Origin: Saksenaea vasiformis B4078
Lineage: Eukaryota; Mucoromycota; Mucoromycetes; Mucorales; Saksenaeaceae
Assembly (NCBI GenBank): GCA_000697055.1
Contig: JNDT01002413.1
Coordinates: 183,465-247,464, forward strand
Length of the DNA: 64,000 bases
Reading direction: 5' to 3'
Position 1 is the first letter of the stretch; every line of letters begins with the position of its first letter. Under the pieces are notes generated by a model. The model searched no databases. It was given only the letters and a program-made list of their open reading frames with translations, and was not told the origin of the DNA. A program made the position numbers and the translations under genes. Of this stretch, positions 22,967 to 35,195 are shown in pieces.

Positions 22967-23965
22967 TTGGATCAGCCCCATCGATGGAACTTCGTTGACA
23001 TGAACGTTTTCAGTACCTTTTCATTGGTTCCTTAATGTCATAAAGAATGGTGTGCTTAATCATATGCCTCTCATGTTCTCTTGCTATATACATTTGCCTA
23101 ACAGAAAGATAGCAATGATCAATGACGAAAAAGGCTCATCTGTAAGCTTTCTACTGTCGTTGTTGCAGAGATATGTAATCATCATTGGAACATTGTTGGT
23201 CGACCTTGACCGCGTGAAGAGGCAGCTGTAAAGCATGTGCATGTTCCAGCTAGCTTTGGCATCGCGTTACCGTAAGGGTCGCAGGTTTGATAACCGAGCA
23301 CATGTATACTATGAACATTTTCTTGATGGAGAGCAATAATTATAATATCGTCAAATGTATAATATATTACATAGATCGGTTAGGAAGACGCTGTTCAGCG
23401 CTAGCTCTCAATTTCGAATTTCAGACAATCTGAAATCATTGAACATCATGTCACTGTACTGATTACAGCATCAATGCGCTGGAGTTCCTAGCACTGTATT
23501 GTTGTCTGCTGCTATAACTATTTGGACTAGCCGCTCAAGTTGTCCTGGAAATATATCGACACAACAGCAGGTGGTAGATGAACGTTGTATCAGTGTTTTT
23601 CTAACAACAGGCAAGTACGTCTTGTAGTACACTTTTCCGGTGAGTTGGTAAGGATGTTTACTAAATAGATCCAAGTAGCGAGTTAGAATGTAGATTCTAA
23701 ATTTGTTGGCGGGAAGATATACAACCCCTGTCTTAAATATGCAATCCTAAGATGATATCTAAATATCAGCAAAACCTCCTTTTATGTAAGAACATTTGCA
23801 AATGGTTTCTTCCATCCTGCTAAAATCATGACGCTGCAAGCGACGATATTTCAAATCCTGGTTTAAAGATATACAGGGCAGTAAGGCTCACCCAGATTAG
23901 GGCAGCACGGATCGGGGGAATCTGGAAAACAAAGGAAGTTGTATATAAGTCATTCGTTTCGAATA
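22967..23965. other. Intergenic stretch
   Basis: Lies between the 3' ends of the PAQR gene and the small secreted-protein gene. No gene, repeat or RNA recognised. Confidence 0.5.
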
Positions 23966-24346
23966 TCATTTTTCCATACTCTTATATTTGCAACTGTAAG
24001 CACACTCGTATGGGCAAGGCTTGATGATGAGTGGGCATGCGTGTGCTCCACATAATTCCTCTGGACAATGGGGTTTGTAGTTGAAAGCGCAAGGGAGATC
24101 AGGATATATGCAGTCGTTAGGACATTCCCAAGGGCTAGTAATAGGATGCGAACGTTTAGGCACATGTTTCTTTTTAACAACTGCTGCTTGTCTTTACCAG
24201 CTATGGCGGATCATTGGACACGCTTCGGGAATTTCGGGAATTGGTGGCTCAGGATTTTCCCACCAGCCTTCCTGCTCAACAGGTGTGGCAAAGGTAGGCA
24301 AAGCAGAGAAGAGGGCAACAAGAGCACCAGCAGCAAGTAAACGCAT
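23966..24346 (-). CDS. Small secreted cysteine-rich protein
   Basis: Two minus-strand exons, 24346-24195 and 24134-23966 (intron 60 nt), encode 106 residues. A textbook signal peptide comes first (Met-Arg-Leu, a hydrophobic Leu/Ala core, cleavage likely after ALPTFA near residue 20). The mature part is about 86 residues, with 11 cysteines and many prolines. It has two similar motifs, CPWECPNDC and CPYECAYSC, flanking a central CAFNYKPHCPEELCGAHAC block. No known fold is recognised. Size and cysteine density are those of fungal small secreted proteins (cell-wall, antimicrobial or effector-like), but no function should be assumed. The splice join is well supported because the frame, the CPWEC motif and the stop all agree. 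The odd cysteine count suggests one free Cys or a dimer. Confidence 0.72.
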
Positions 24347-26170
24347 GTCGTAACAAAAACTAGAAAAAGAAAGGAAGAGAATTCTATCGTTGCCCTTATA
24401 ACTTGTCGGAGATGATTCTACTTGTCCACGCACATTCTACTACGACCAGCTATGCATACGCTGTGCCAAAGAATGAAAACGAAAAGTGAGCTATTATCAA
24501 ACAAATACTTTCTCCAACACATCAAGCACTTTACGATATTGAGTTATATTTATCAAACACCGCGGTTATCTAAAGCATCTGGTGGAAAGAACCATCCTTG
24601 AGAGAAAAGTTAGCGTTGAGAATGTAATTAGCCAAATGGTTTTATGCCGAGCCTGGTGTATAGAGTAGCCTTTGTCGAACTGGTTGGTAAAGCGGACCTA
24701 TGTGGGTCAAATCACAAAAACCTCTGCCAATCATCAGTCTACGTCTCAATTCCGTATCTATTATCTGTCGAAACCGTCACACCTCTGCTGTTGCCTGTGT
24801 CATGCAAGCGAGTCTACACTATTGACGTGGATGTGTTGTGGAGTAAGAATGTTTGACAATTTTGCATTTGTCGACACGCATACGTTTCGCACTCTTCCTT
24901 CTTTAAGGCTGATCTTTTTTGAAATGACATTTTTTCCACTTAACATAGATCTCTTCCAAGTTTCCTCCATACTAGGACTAAAATAGGTAAGAAGGATGGC
25001 TTTTGGTCTACGACAGAAACAAGGCAGCTGCGAGTCGCATTCGACTATGGCCAATTGCTTTGATCCCCTTTCTTTCTTTTTCAATGCTTCCTAGACAGCT
25101 GATTACTTTGCTTGATTACTCATGTCATCTTCTTTTCTGTTAAAGATGGATTTATCTTCCTGGCGTGGCCATAGTGGATATGCCTAGATAGCGTTTGCAG
25201 CCGTTCAATGGATTCAAAATGTTACAGAAGGATTTTCTCTCTATTCTAAATCGATCTCGCTTTCATGGAGGATCAATTTTACGCCAAGGACAACTTAAAT
25301 GGATTGATTGGTAAGACATCTTATGGTAGAAGAAAGTATCTCACTTAAATCAGGCCGATTCTCCAGCAGATACGTCGGGTAAAATTCATCGACGTAAAGA
25401 CACCCGGTTTTGCGACCGTGTGGCGAATGTCCCAAAGCGATCACTGTCTTGCGCGCCGGAGATGAACAGTATTTTACTTAACTTGTTGCTACAACGGTAT
25501 AGACAGTGCGGTTGCGGGTGGAGGGCATGCAGACTAAACGATGATGGAATACTTTAATCTCACGTATGGTCAGTCAAGTACTTATCCAGTACTAAGGAAA
25601 GAAACAAACGGAGTTGAAGGATCCTGCAACATCTGTATGTCAGGCTAATAGGAAATCCTATCTTTGATACGCCTGATGACTTTGCACAACAGCCAAAGAA
25701 CAGTGCAAAGGTTGGCTGACATGTTGTCACAGCAGATTAATTCTGTCAAATGTACACAGTTCGACTTAGTGTGTTAAGCAAGATCATTAAACAATCTATC
25801 AATTATTAGATTATTTCTTTCATCCATGTTGTTGTGAGTGTTGATACTGAATGTATATCTAGCTGTTCCTGGAAAAAGCTTTGCAGTGGCCTTAAAGGTC
25901 GTATTCCTGAAGCTTCGTTGCTGTGTGTTGTTACATCAAGCATTGACTGTCAGCAACTTTTTGAGCTTCAGCTTCGCGATCGTCCCGAGAAATGCAAATG
26001 CTGTCCACAAGTTGCAGCATGACTTGCATTGTAATGAAGAACGGGGTTGGGAAGAGTCGTAAAGACGGAATCTGCGGGTTTAAGGACATCACGTGCATTT
26101 GGCTGTCAGCAGGAAATCTTGTTCCCCCTTGGTTCGCTTAAACCTTTACAGTTATTTGTACAAGGAAGAC
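24347..26170. other. Intergenic stretch between divergent genes
   Basis: Promoter sides of the small secreted-protein gene (left) and YPI1 (right). Open frames up to 104 codons occur but show no domain. No repeat matching the rest of the window was noticed. Confidence 0.5.
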
Positions 26171-26747
26171 ATGGCAAACACACCTCAACAGCGAGAACAA
26201 CAACGATTCGCTGCCTCTGGCACCGTGACGAGGAACTCCACACCAACTCCTTCACATGGTGCAAGGACAATCACTGTTGATGCCACTGAGGCAGAGGACA
26301 TTGAGGACGACGACAACGCAGTAGGAATTTTAAGGCTGCGTGGAGATGCATCTGCAAGAGGCCCTCGAAGAATTCAGTGGGACGAAAATGTAGTCGATAA
26401 TGAACATATGAACAAGAAGAAATCGAAAAGTGAGTGAATGCAGTTTTATAATGCAGAGGGGAACTTAGCAATGTAGTCTGCTGCATCTATCATAAGCCGC
26501 GTGCTTTCGATGAATCTTCAGATTCAGAAAGCAGTAGTAGCAGTAGCGATGATAATGACAGTGAACATGAAGAGCGCTGCAACCATCATCAGCACAATCA
26601 CAGAAGGAAAAAGAAAAACCCTAGAGAAGTTAGTCCCAATGCCTATGAGAGGCAACCTGTTTACAAAGGTATTTGTGGCGAAGCAATCTGGTATCTTGTA
26701 TCTAACATGCCATTTCAGATCGGCCACAGCCTCCACGGACGAATTAA
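26171..26747 (+). CDS. YPI1: Protein phosphatase 1 inhibitor YPI1 / PPP1R11
   Basis: Nuclear regulator of type 1 protein phosphatase (Glc7 in yeast; also called inhibitor-3). Exons 26171-26429, 26477-26668 and 26719-26747 encode 159 residues; introns are 47 and 50 nt. The family signature is intact: LRLRG, RRIQWDENVVDNEHMNKKKSK with the PP1-docking RIQW, then across the first intron CCIYHKPRAFDESS, followed by a Ser/Asp tract and a His/Cys cluster (RCNHHQHNHRRKK), and finally SPNAYERQPVYK. The last exon adds a short DRPQPPRTN tail; reading through the second intron would give a different tail, so the C-terminus is slightly uncertain. The decayed mobile element begins about 130 bp downstream. 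Identity is high confidence. Confidence 0.92.
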
Positions 26748-26879
26748 AGAGAAAAGAATTGTATATAGATTTCGTAATACGATCAACAAAGCTAACCATG
26801 GATTTAGCTGATTTTGATGAGAACCAGGAGCATTTCACATACGTAAGAAAAACAAAATACATGATGGGTTATATAGAGA

Positions 26880-27650
26880 GAACCCCCCCCCCTTTTTTTT
26901 TACCCATAATTTTGCGTCTATTTGAAATTACTTGGCGTCACTTCCAGATGAAGTCTACGTTTCGAAGGATATATTTTTAAGTTCATCCGATGCTATGATT
27001 TGCCTGTCATATTCTTTCATGTCAGTGAGAGCTTCCCATTAGCTAAGACAGAATATGCGTCAGAGACAGGGCATGTTAGAGATAAGTCTCGATCATCTCG
27101 TGTCAGTGACCATATTCTTATTATTTCATGCAAATGACGCATCTGTGATCGGATGCTTTTATTTCATGTAAAAGGGCTCTCATGCAGAAGGCGTATCAGT
27201 GATAGGTACCATCGTCTCATGCAAAGGACGAATCAGTGATCGGATTCTTGTTATTTCGTGCAAAGGGTGTGACAGGAACAGGATTCCATCGTCTCATCGC
27301 TTCTAGACCTCTGCAGACCGTTCGAAAATGGTCGCTTCAAAGCCATAGGGCTTCTCCCATCTCACGCCGTCCACACCGCTTCAGGTGAAGGCAGGCCGCC
27401 ACAGTTGTGTGGCAATCCTCTCCGGAGGGGTAACTGAAATGACCTCCCAAGTATTATTCCATCCACTAGCCAAGAATCATTTTTTATGCTGCTCGAATAA
27501 ATTTTGCTTCATTGGAGAGACCAAGTCCATGTAAGTTAATTAATCTTTGACAAAAAAATGGATATACTAGCCACCGCATGTTCAGTTCTGCTTTAACGCC
27601 AACTCGAATCTTCAGAGATGCAAGATTTATTTAGAGTAGCGTAAAAAAAT
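26880..27650 (-). mobile_element. Decayed repeat-family copy 3 (longest)
   Basis: The left part (about 26890-27100) matches 63790-64000 at the window end; the right part (27370-27650) matches 19800-20095 and 5100-5380, including the hairpin arms and the terminal TAGAGTAGCGTA-like block. In between are short subrepeats. Read on the minus strand, 27022-26905 encodes KEYDRQIIASDELKN and, after a stop, SGSDAK and FQIDAKLW. The 63.8 kb copy encodes the same pattern without those stops. This points to a protein-coding element of at least 0.8 kb, now dead here. The class is not recognised. Confidence 0.6.
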
Positions 27651-27756
27651 AATTGAATAAGCAGTATGTAACGGAATGAGAAACCAAATTGAAAGAATGC
27701 TGGCGAAAATCCCAATCCTTTGTGGGTTTTCCTGCTGTTCATAGATCTTTACTGGT

Positions 27757-29446
27757 ATGAGTCTTCAACAACAACATCGTAAGATTTTCACGGTAACAGC
27801 TGATCTGGGGAATCTACGAACAACGTCTGATGGCTCAAGAAAACAATATGGACGATCCAGATCTATGTTTGAATTGCGATCGAATCTTTACCCTTCTGCT
27901 TGTTATATCGATATCTCTCGATGCACAACTCCGTCGTTGGCCGGCGATATGAGCGATGATTCGACCTCACATACTCTAAATGACTTACCAACCACAGATA
28001 CCAAACTTTATGACCTACGATTATTCATGATCAAACTGTCCAAAGCATTGATTTCATGCGGTGCGCCTTCCCATCGACTCGATCATTGTGTTGAATGCAT
28101 TCGAAAAAAATTAAACTTGACCGCCCAGTTCGGCTATTTTCCCGGATTTTTTATTATTTCATTTGGCGATCCTGGTACGCTACACTACCATAATATGATA
28201 AACAATGCAATCGTATACAAACATCTCTTTTTGATTGATACAAACCTAATACTATATTATCGCAGAGTCATTGACGACATCTCTCCAGCTTGTCAAAGTC
28301 GAGTCTGGCTTGGATTTGTATCGACTTTCACGGATCTATGAAGTCTTCGAGGCTGTATTATGTGACGAAATCACAGTGCAGAACGCGAGTGAAGCTCTCG
28401 ATCCCATACTTCAAGGCAAACCGATCTACCCGCGATGGATGACCCTATTTGCCCATGCTGTTGCATCAGGTACCAGCATGCCTCTCTTTTTTTCTGGTAC
28501 GGCAGTGGATATGGCAATTGGCTTGATGCTTGGCTTGGTGGTCGCCGTAGGAACTATCCATATGTCACGTAGAATTACTCGATTTTCAAGTATCTTTGAC
28601 GTCCTGTTGAGCGCCATTGTCGGTTTTCTTTCTGCTACGGCTTCTTCAAGGATATCTCCCTCATCCACCTGTTTCTATGCTCTCTCTGTCGGTGGCGTTG
28701 TCAACCTACTACCTGGATACGCCACATTGGTTGCATTACTGGAGATGGCGGCTGGGGCAGTCGCGTCTGGCACGCTTCGACTTGCAACGACCCTCATCTA
28801 CTCACATCTCATTGGTTTTGGCCTCGCCATAGGCGCAAGCGTCCACGCACTTCTATTTCCCTCACTTGCGCTCGTTGCTTCCAGTGCGGCATGCGAAAAT
28901 AGCTTGCCAGTATCATTCCATATTTTGCTCGTTCCCATGTTTGCTGCTGCTAATACGATCATTCTTAATGGCCAACCGTCTAAATACCCTGTGATGCTTA
29001 CATTAGCCGTGCTATCACATACAGTTCATCATCTATCACTCCAACACTTTGTAGCTTATCCGCATATAGCTACCGTCCTAGCAGCGTTTGCAGTTGCAGT
29101 TTGCTCCAACATTTACGCCCGTTTGAAAGCTACCATTGGCTTTGTGGATATGATTACTGGCCTGCTGTTCTTGGTACCAGGATCTGTGGGTGTAACGTCA
29201 TCTTTGGATACCTTTGGACAGGCGCTGTCATCTTCAACTCCAATGACCGAAATGTCTGTCATTCTAAATGCTGGCCAACAAGGTGTCGTATTTGCAGCAC
29301 ATATGATGGTAATCACTGTATCCGTTTCTGTTGGTCTTGTGTTAGCGGCAGCGATTGTCTATCCTATCCGAAAATTAGTAGACTGTCGTTGCAAGTTGCC
29401 ATATTACTACAGGAGGAAGGACTGGGTCGGCGAAATTACGTTGTGA
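27757..29446 (+). CDS. ThrE/PRM10-type multispanning membrane protein
   Basis: Member of the ThrE (DUF1212) family; bacterial ThrE exports threonine and serine, and the yeast relative Prm10 is pheromone-regulated and of unknown role. Two exons, 27757-28174 and 28266-29446, with a 91-nt intron, encode 532 residues. The N-terminal 100 residues are polar and Ser/Thr-rich. The first soluble helix-loop (LRLFMIKLSKALISCGAPSH, then FPGFFIISFGDPESL across the splice, then VESGLDLYRLSRIY) is the hallmark of the domain. About ten hydrophobic segments follow, including PGYATLVALLEMAAGA and, in the ThrE_2-like half, LLFLVPGSVGV. The family is clear from the GAPSHRLD motif and membrane pattern; the transported substrate is unknown. 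Length is shorter than some fungal homologues that carry long polar extensions. Confidence 0.85.
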
Positions 29447-29840
29447 TCATTAGTCTCTTGCTTTTCCATTTTTGTTTGTATGTTTTAACCGTTGTAAGAA
29501 TTGTATACATAAATATCATAGGCTAAAAACATTGCAACGAACCTTCTTGCCCCGTTGCCGAGATGCTTGAAGAAGTGACCAGCCTAACATGTATCCATTA
29601 TTCTGACAATATTCACCTAGGTAGGTACGTGATGAAAACTAAACCAGTATCACTGTGCTATGATGCACATGCTTCCAGCCACCTACACTCCGTAGTAGTG
29701 AGATGGTCGCCGTTACAATGGGCATCTACATTACCAGCTCCTGGATTCTACACCAATTTTCTCTTCATCTTTAGCAGTTGTAGTCGCACTACAGTAGTAT
29801 GTTTTATAAATATTGCCAATTTGTATATGTACATTGAGGT
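29447..29840. other. 3' region between convergent genes
   Basis: 394 bp between the stops of the ThrE-like gene and the glycosyltransferase gene. No gene recognised; expected to hold both 3' untranslated regions. Confidence 0.5.
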
Positions 29841-31439
29841 CTATGCTTTAACAAACGTATCCAAAGAGAGAGCACTCGATAAAATGTCTGCCGCTTTAGA
29901 AAGTCCTTTGGCAGTATTTTGTTTCATCGTTTGCTGCCAGCTCCTTAGGTTATCGTTATCTACACCAGAACACATCCACTCCACTGCATCTCTCCAAGCT
30001 GAAGCTTCGGAAAAGCTATCGGGTACTCGCCTGCCAACGCCTATCCGAACAGCTTTATCAGCCCAAAAGAACTGGTCAAACATAAGGGGCATCATAATTT
30101 GTGGGACGCCTCTGGCTATCATACTAGCCATCGTACCAGCTCCTCCATGATGAATCGCGCCTAGGGAATAAACTGGCTCTGAATCGGACGACTTTTCCCA
30201 CCACTCGTCAAATGATTGCTCTGGTATGCCATGCTGCATCATCATCAGTAGAAAATCATGAGGTATTGAATACGGGAAGATATGGATATCAGGGTTTGGC
30301 CTTGCACTGCATGCTGAAAATAGCATAGTTTCTGCATTTGAAATGACCCACACAGCTGCAGCATTCATTTTTCTCAACATCTGGCTTATCCTCTCCACAA
30401 ATTCATAGACAAATTCTGAGTCTTGGAAGTCCGGATGTAGACGGTCCATCGATCCGAAGCCAATATAAATCAACCTTCGCCCTTGCTGATGTGTACGTCT
30501 AATAAACCGAGCCAGATATGCAACCGATTCGGTAGTCTCATGTTCCACGCTTTGGTATGCTTGAGCAGCGATCGAATAATAAGACCGACATGTAGTTTGG
30601 CACAGCTCAGGATTCCAAAGAAATCCAATATTCTGTCCAAAGGAAATGTCTTTGCAAATAACCGGGTCCAAAGCATACAAAAGTGGTGTCATCGCGGTAG
30701 GGATCACTACCTCTTCATCGACTACAAAAGGGACAGCGTCCAGGCCAAGCACGTTCTCGCGAAATGTACCATGATTTTCAAGGAAAAGCTGCCACATCCA
30801 ATGACCGACATGGTCCCATTGTTTATGCGATTTTAAGGCTCGATAGAGTTCAGGGAGTTCGGATATAAACATGCTCTGAAACGATGAAGGGCAGGGGAAA
30901 CAGTCCAAAGGAAATAGTGATACGGCAACGGACGGCACAGATAGCTTTTCGGCAATAGACCACCCTTCCAAAGCAAATGTTGTAAACACAATCAACGTTG
31001 GACGTAACTGATTACAAGCATTCCACAATGCCTGGGCTTCAATGTATCGAGCTTGTTGCTTGGCCTCGTCACTCAACCTATGCGAGTTTGCAGGTGAAGA
31101 AGGCGTTGGAAGTGCATAGTACTCAAGAGAGTAGTCGGTGTAAGCCGTCTGAAAAGGCGAATGAAGGTCATGTGGAGCGACGATCGTAACGCGGTCTTTT
31201 TCGGAGACAGTCCGTCTGTGATATCAAGAGCAGAAATCAGACGCTTTGAGTCTTAGTAGGTAGGTGTTACCGGTAGTGTGCAGCCAAAACGACAAGAGGC
31301 TGCAAATCACCACGAGAACCTAAAGAATAAAAGTCATGGTTAGATATGATGTCAGGTCTATTACCACGGGCTTACCAAGTACCAGGAACGCAATATGGTG
31401 CATGCCAAGAATAGGTGACTTCTGGCGGCGGAGAAACAT
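29841..31439 (-). CDS. UDP-glycosyltransferase, sterol-glucosyltransferase-like
   Basis: GT-B fold glycosyltransferase that transfers a sugar from a UDP-sugar to a lipid or small molecule. Exons 31439-31376, 31319-31271 and 31215-29841 encode 495 residues (483 if the ATG at 31403 is used); introns are 56 and 55 nt. The N-terminal IAFLVLGSRGDLQPLVVLA is split by the first intron and is the acceptor-side signature of UGT80/Atg26-type enzymes. The C-terminal donor-binding box IHHGGAGTMASMIARGVPQI, then MFDQFFWADKAVRIGVG, is complete, including the HHGGAGT histidine. GFGSM marks the start of the donor domain. There is no PH/GRAM region as in Atg26, so it is a short cytosolic form. Acceptor unknown; sterol or another hydrophobic aglycone is a reasonable inference. 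Confidence 0.88.
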
Positions 31440-32538
31440 TTCGCTGACAGAAAAGGTGCTGGTGGTTTTCTGCAGGAGCAAATTTTCAAGTGAAACATGC
31501 ATCCCGATAATATCAACAGTGCAGAAGAACAATTAATCAAAACACAATTGCCGGTACTCAATGGCAACATTTCGCGTAGGTATTTCATTGAGTATGACTT
31601 CCTTGCATCAATTCTATGACAAGCATCAACATTCTTCGTCGCTACATTCGCCTTTTTAATAAAGCGGTACGTGTTAGACAGCATCATTTTAAGTCATAAC
31701 ATTCTAGAAAACAGGCGAAGATAATAAGGCAGGTCTGGATCAAGAACGTTATCATGTAACACAAAGTAGTTATGGCGGATTGAATGGATGCAGCATTCCA
31801 TAGAAACAAGTTCTTGGCACAACTGTGCTCAAAATTCAAAGTAATTTTAGTACTCATTATATCTGCATCGGATGATCCTGCACAGTGTGCTTAGACTTCA
31901 TTTTCTTGTTTCGATCATTCCGCGTACGTCCGTCAACGAACAAACAGCTGAGTTTATGTTTTTGACGGACATCCACTGTTTCAATTTCTGGCCTTGCCCA
32001 ACCTAAATTTGGATTGCCTCACTCTTATATAGGGAGCATAAATAAAGTTTTGCACTGCAGGGTCGATCTTATCGTTTGCACTAAATATGTCACTGTTCCC
32101 ATACCTTTGTGTCGATCTCTAAAATTGATCGTGCCATTCATTCCAGGAACCCTTTCAAGATATTCAAGGTCAGATGTTAGAAAAAAAAAGTTTTTGCTTC
32201 CTTAAGCGGAAGACAAAAGCAATCATGTTACTGGTTGATTCGAAAATGATGCAATTGCTTTATTGGCTCCATTCGCTTCACACCTGTTCAAACCCCACCA
32301 CTGTGTGCTAAATTTAAACATGTACCTTGATCCAGCGTCATTTTTTTTGTTCCCAGTCGTTGTATCCACAATATGATCCGACATTTGAGACATTGGAAAC
32401 CCGGGAAACATTGCAGCAATCTATTTCCCCATTTGATGGTGGGTCACAAGACAAGTACAACCATCGTATCGAAAAAAGTTCTTATCAGATTCATTCAGCA
32501 AAAGTGACTGCCTATCTCTTTCTCTTTCCACTTCACCC
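31440..32538. other. Intergenic stretch between divergent genes
   Basis: Promoter side of the glycosyltransferase (left) and of a Zn2Cys6 regulator (right). No gene is supported. The divergent arrangement would allow co-regulation but nothing in the sequence proves it. Confidence 0.45.
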
Positions 32539-34652
32539 ATGGCCAAAAAGGCGAAGACAATACCTTGCGAAGGTAAGGAAAGGCTAGCATGAGCGAAAAA
32601 AATAAATAAAATAAAATAAGAAATAGTCTAAATATCGAAATAGGATGTCGTGAGCGAAAAAAGAAGTGCAGTTCAGGCCTACCATGTGAACGGTAAAATG
32701 ATCTCCAGAAAGGCATGACTAACTCATGCCTCACTGTTCAAAGTTGTCAACGTCTCGGCATTAGTTGTTATTATGCAAAGCCTACTACACCGCCCGAGCT
32801 GGATTATGTAGACATTGTTAGCAGTACAGGATTACAAGAGGATGTCCAGCAACTCGAGCAGTCGCTTATCCTCATGGAAAAGCAAGTGCAAGCAATGCAA
32901 TCGCTCCAGCCGAATGACCATGAGCCGAGAAGGATCACGTTTGGAAAGAAAGGCGACGAGAAAAACCGAGAAGGATGGCAGTTGACGTTTACACCTGACG
33001 GTTTTCGGATCGAGACAAATATCTTATCGCATGTCGATTTACTCCACCATTTACAGCAATTATCACCGACATGGCTGAAACAGCCATCTTCACCCACCTT
33101 ACCCACTGTACTAGAACGTCATTTTCCTTGGTCAGCCATGCGTAAAAGCATTTTTCAGGCAACTTTACGTTGCATTGTTCATATTTCTCAGCAAGAATTT
33201 CCGACACTCGAAGCCCCAGTTAAACCCTCAACAACATTAGCATTATTAGACGCATATTTCTCGTGCCAGTTTTACCACCAGATTATGTTTCACCAAGCGA
33301 CATTTTACAAATCATTTGTCAACAGAGCTGACCCTGAATCATCTGCAGCGGTGTGTGCATTGTGCGCAGCTATTTTGGCCATGCGTTGCCGTCATGTCCT
33401 ATCCCTGATTCCTTACGAAGAGCAAGTCCGCACTGGAGAATATTACTTCAACCGTGCACGCCAGCTTGTATCCTCCGCGTTCGATGAGCCGAGCCTCGAG
33501 ACACTATGTGCGTATTTAATGATGGCGCAGTATAAAGTCAAGCTTTTGCGCACCAACGAAGCAAAACTGTATCTTGATATGGCAATTAGGATAAAGTACC
33601 TTCTCACGGACAAATACATGTCCTCCAGTCACATGAACGAGGGAGAAAGAGAGATGTTTAAACGACTGCATTGGGGTTTATGGGACGTGTCGACGTTTAT
33701 CGATTATACCAACAACCAACGTGGAGTCCCGCTTAAATCAATGAAAACGAAACGAAAGAATACACCATCGATTGATCTTAATAAGAATATCAACGTCAAA
33801 GATTATATGCCGGCGCCTCTACCAGACGAGCCAGACGATGTGGCACGTGCCATACTGACGGAAAGGTTTAGCAAAGAGCTGGCCTCATGTATGCGACCGT
33901 ACTTGTGCAAAGTCCGATTTGGTGAAGACAACTTTGTGCCTTTGTCAATGTTAATGGCTACAGAGGAAGCTATCAACCGATATTACTACCAGCGTGTCCC
34001 AGCCGAATTTCGATTGCCCTCCTATGCCTTCGTCGATGGGATCACCGATGAAGAATTTCGGCGGCGATTGAAAAATTACAAGTACTGTGATAGATCATCT
34101 GTCATCTTGGCGATCAAGTACCACCAAGCATTACTGAGTCTCCACGAACCGTTCTTGCCAGCGATGCCAGAGCGCCAATGCGCAAAACAAGCAGGACTAA
34201 CTATACTAGAGATTGATGAAAACGAAGATCCTATTCCGTCTACACCTGTTGACGCTGTCTCTGCACACGCTTTACGTGCCCAAGAAATTTGCTACCGCTG
34301 TGCAGTAACCATTGTGCGGTTGATGGAGTATCAGGTATCAAAACTTCAAATTTGCCAAATTATACTGCCCTGCCTCATGAGCGCCTGCGATGTGCATATG
34401 CGTAATGCATGCCTTGGTATCGCTCATCCCGAAGAAATGAATGCATTCTTAAAGGATGAGGTGGTTAGCACATCTCGTGATTACCTGATAAGGGCCTTCA
34501 ACGTGTTACGCAAAGGCTTTCTTTATAATGCAGCCGAACGCGGGTTGTGGGAGCATTATCAAGGTGTCGAAACACAACTGCTCAATGCAGTGATAGCATC
34601 ACGGCCTACCATGGTACAGTACTGGGAACCCATGAAGTCCAGCGACTGGTAA
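32539..34652 (+). CDS. Zn2Cys6 fungal transcription factor
   Basis: Gal4-class nuclear DNA-binding regulator. Exons 32539-32572, 32644-32692 and 32744-34652 encode 663 residues; introns are 71 and 51 nt, and both interrupt the zinc cluster. The joined N-terminus reads MAKKAKTIPCEGCRERKKKC, then SSGLPCERCQRLGISC: six cysteines spaced C-x2-C-x6-C-x5-C-x2-C-x6-C, the binuclear cluster. A short coiled coil (DVQQLEQSLILMEKQVQAM) follows, probably for dimerisation, then the large helical fungal regulatory domain, recognisable by LDAYFSCQFYHQIMF, EPSLETLCAYLMMAQYK and HWGLWDVSTF. It is a diverged paralogue of the two factors at 52.1 and 59.0 kb, sharing a Trp-x-x-Thr...Asp-Gly...Ser-x-x-Asp stretch after the coiled coil. 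Target genes unknown. Confidence 0.9.
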
Positions 34653-35195
34653 TTCCTTTGTGGATTCCACAGCATTAGTGTATATTGTATTTTTATCGCA
34701 TTACATTTCATCCATCGTGTACATTAGTTTCCCTTTCCCCTTTCTCTTGCATTTCAACCTGCAAAAGCCTCTTATCCAACACAGCTGCTTTTCGGATAAA
34801 GCAACACTTTTTGTATGTACATGTCTAGAGTCTCACTTGAAATTAAAAAGAAAAGATTTTTTGTCGCATATTACACATGCGATCATGCCATTGTCGCTTA
34901 GCTGTTACACACTGCCATTGCATTGTCGTATGTCCTGTTGATACGGCATCCACAGAAATCTTAGCTATACCACTGGTATCTATACAACGAAAACTCGAAA
35001 TTTGAGCAGCTAATGACCCTCCTAAACGCTTCATCCTATGCCATTGGTGTCGAATACTGTGGGAAGAGTGAGTTCTCAGAAGGTACGGATGTGACTGGTC
35101 CAGTAATTTGAAGTTCCGGCAGGAAAGAGGAAAAATCGCGCGACCCGACACAGCTGGGGCCACCCCTTCCTGCCCAAAATATAAAGTAGAATACC
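34653..35195. other. Intergenic stretch
   Basis: 3' end of the Zn2Cys6 gene and promoter of COX16. No gene recognised; the minus-strand frame at 35220-34843 has no domain. Confidence 0.5.

Noticed and set aside
23262..23305. Sequence around GGTCGCAGGTTTGATAACC, considered as a tRNA T-arm.
   Set aside because: It lacks the GGTTCGANTCC B box, and no acceptor stem or anticodon arm could be paired around it.
29563..30150. 195-codon plus-strand open frame opposite the glycosyltransferase.
   Set aside because: Most of it lies antisense to the conserved C-terminal half of the UGT and its composition follows from that gene.
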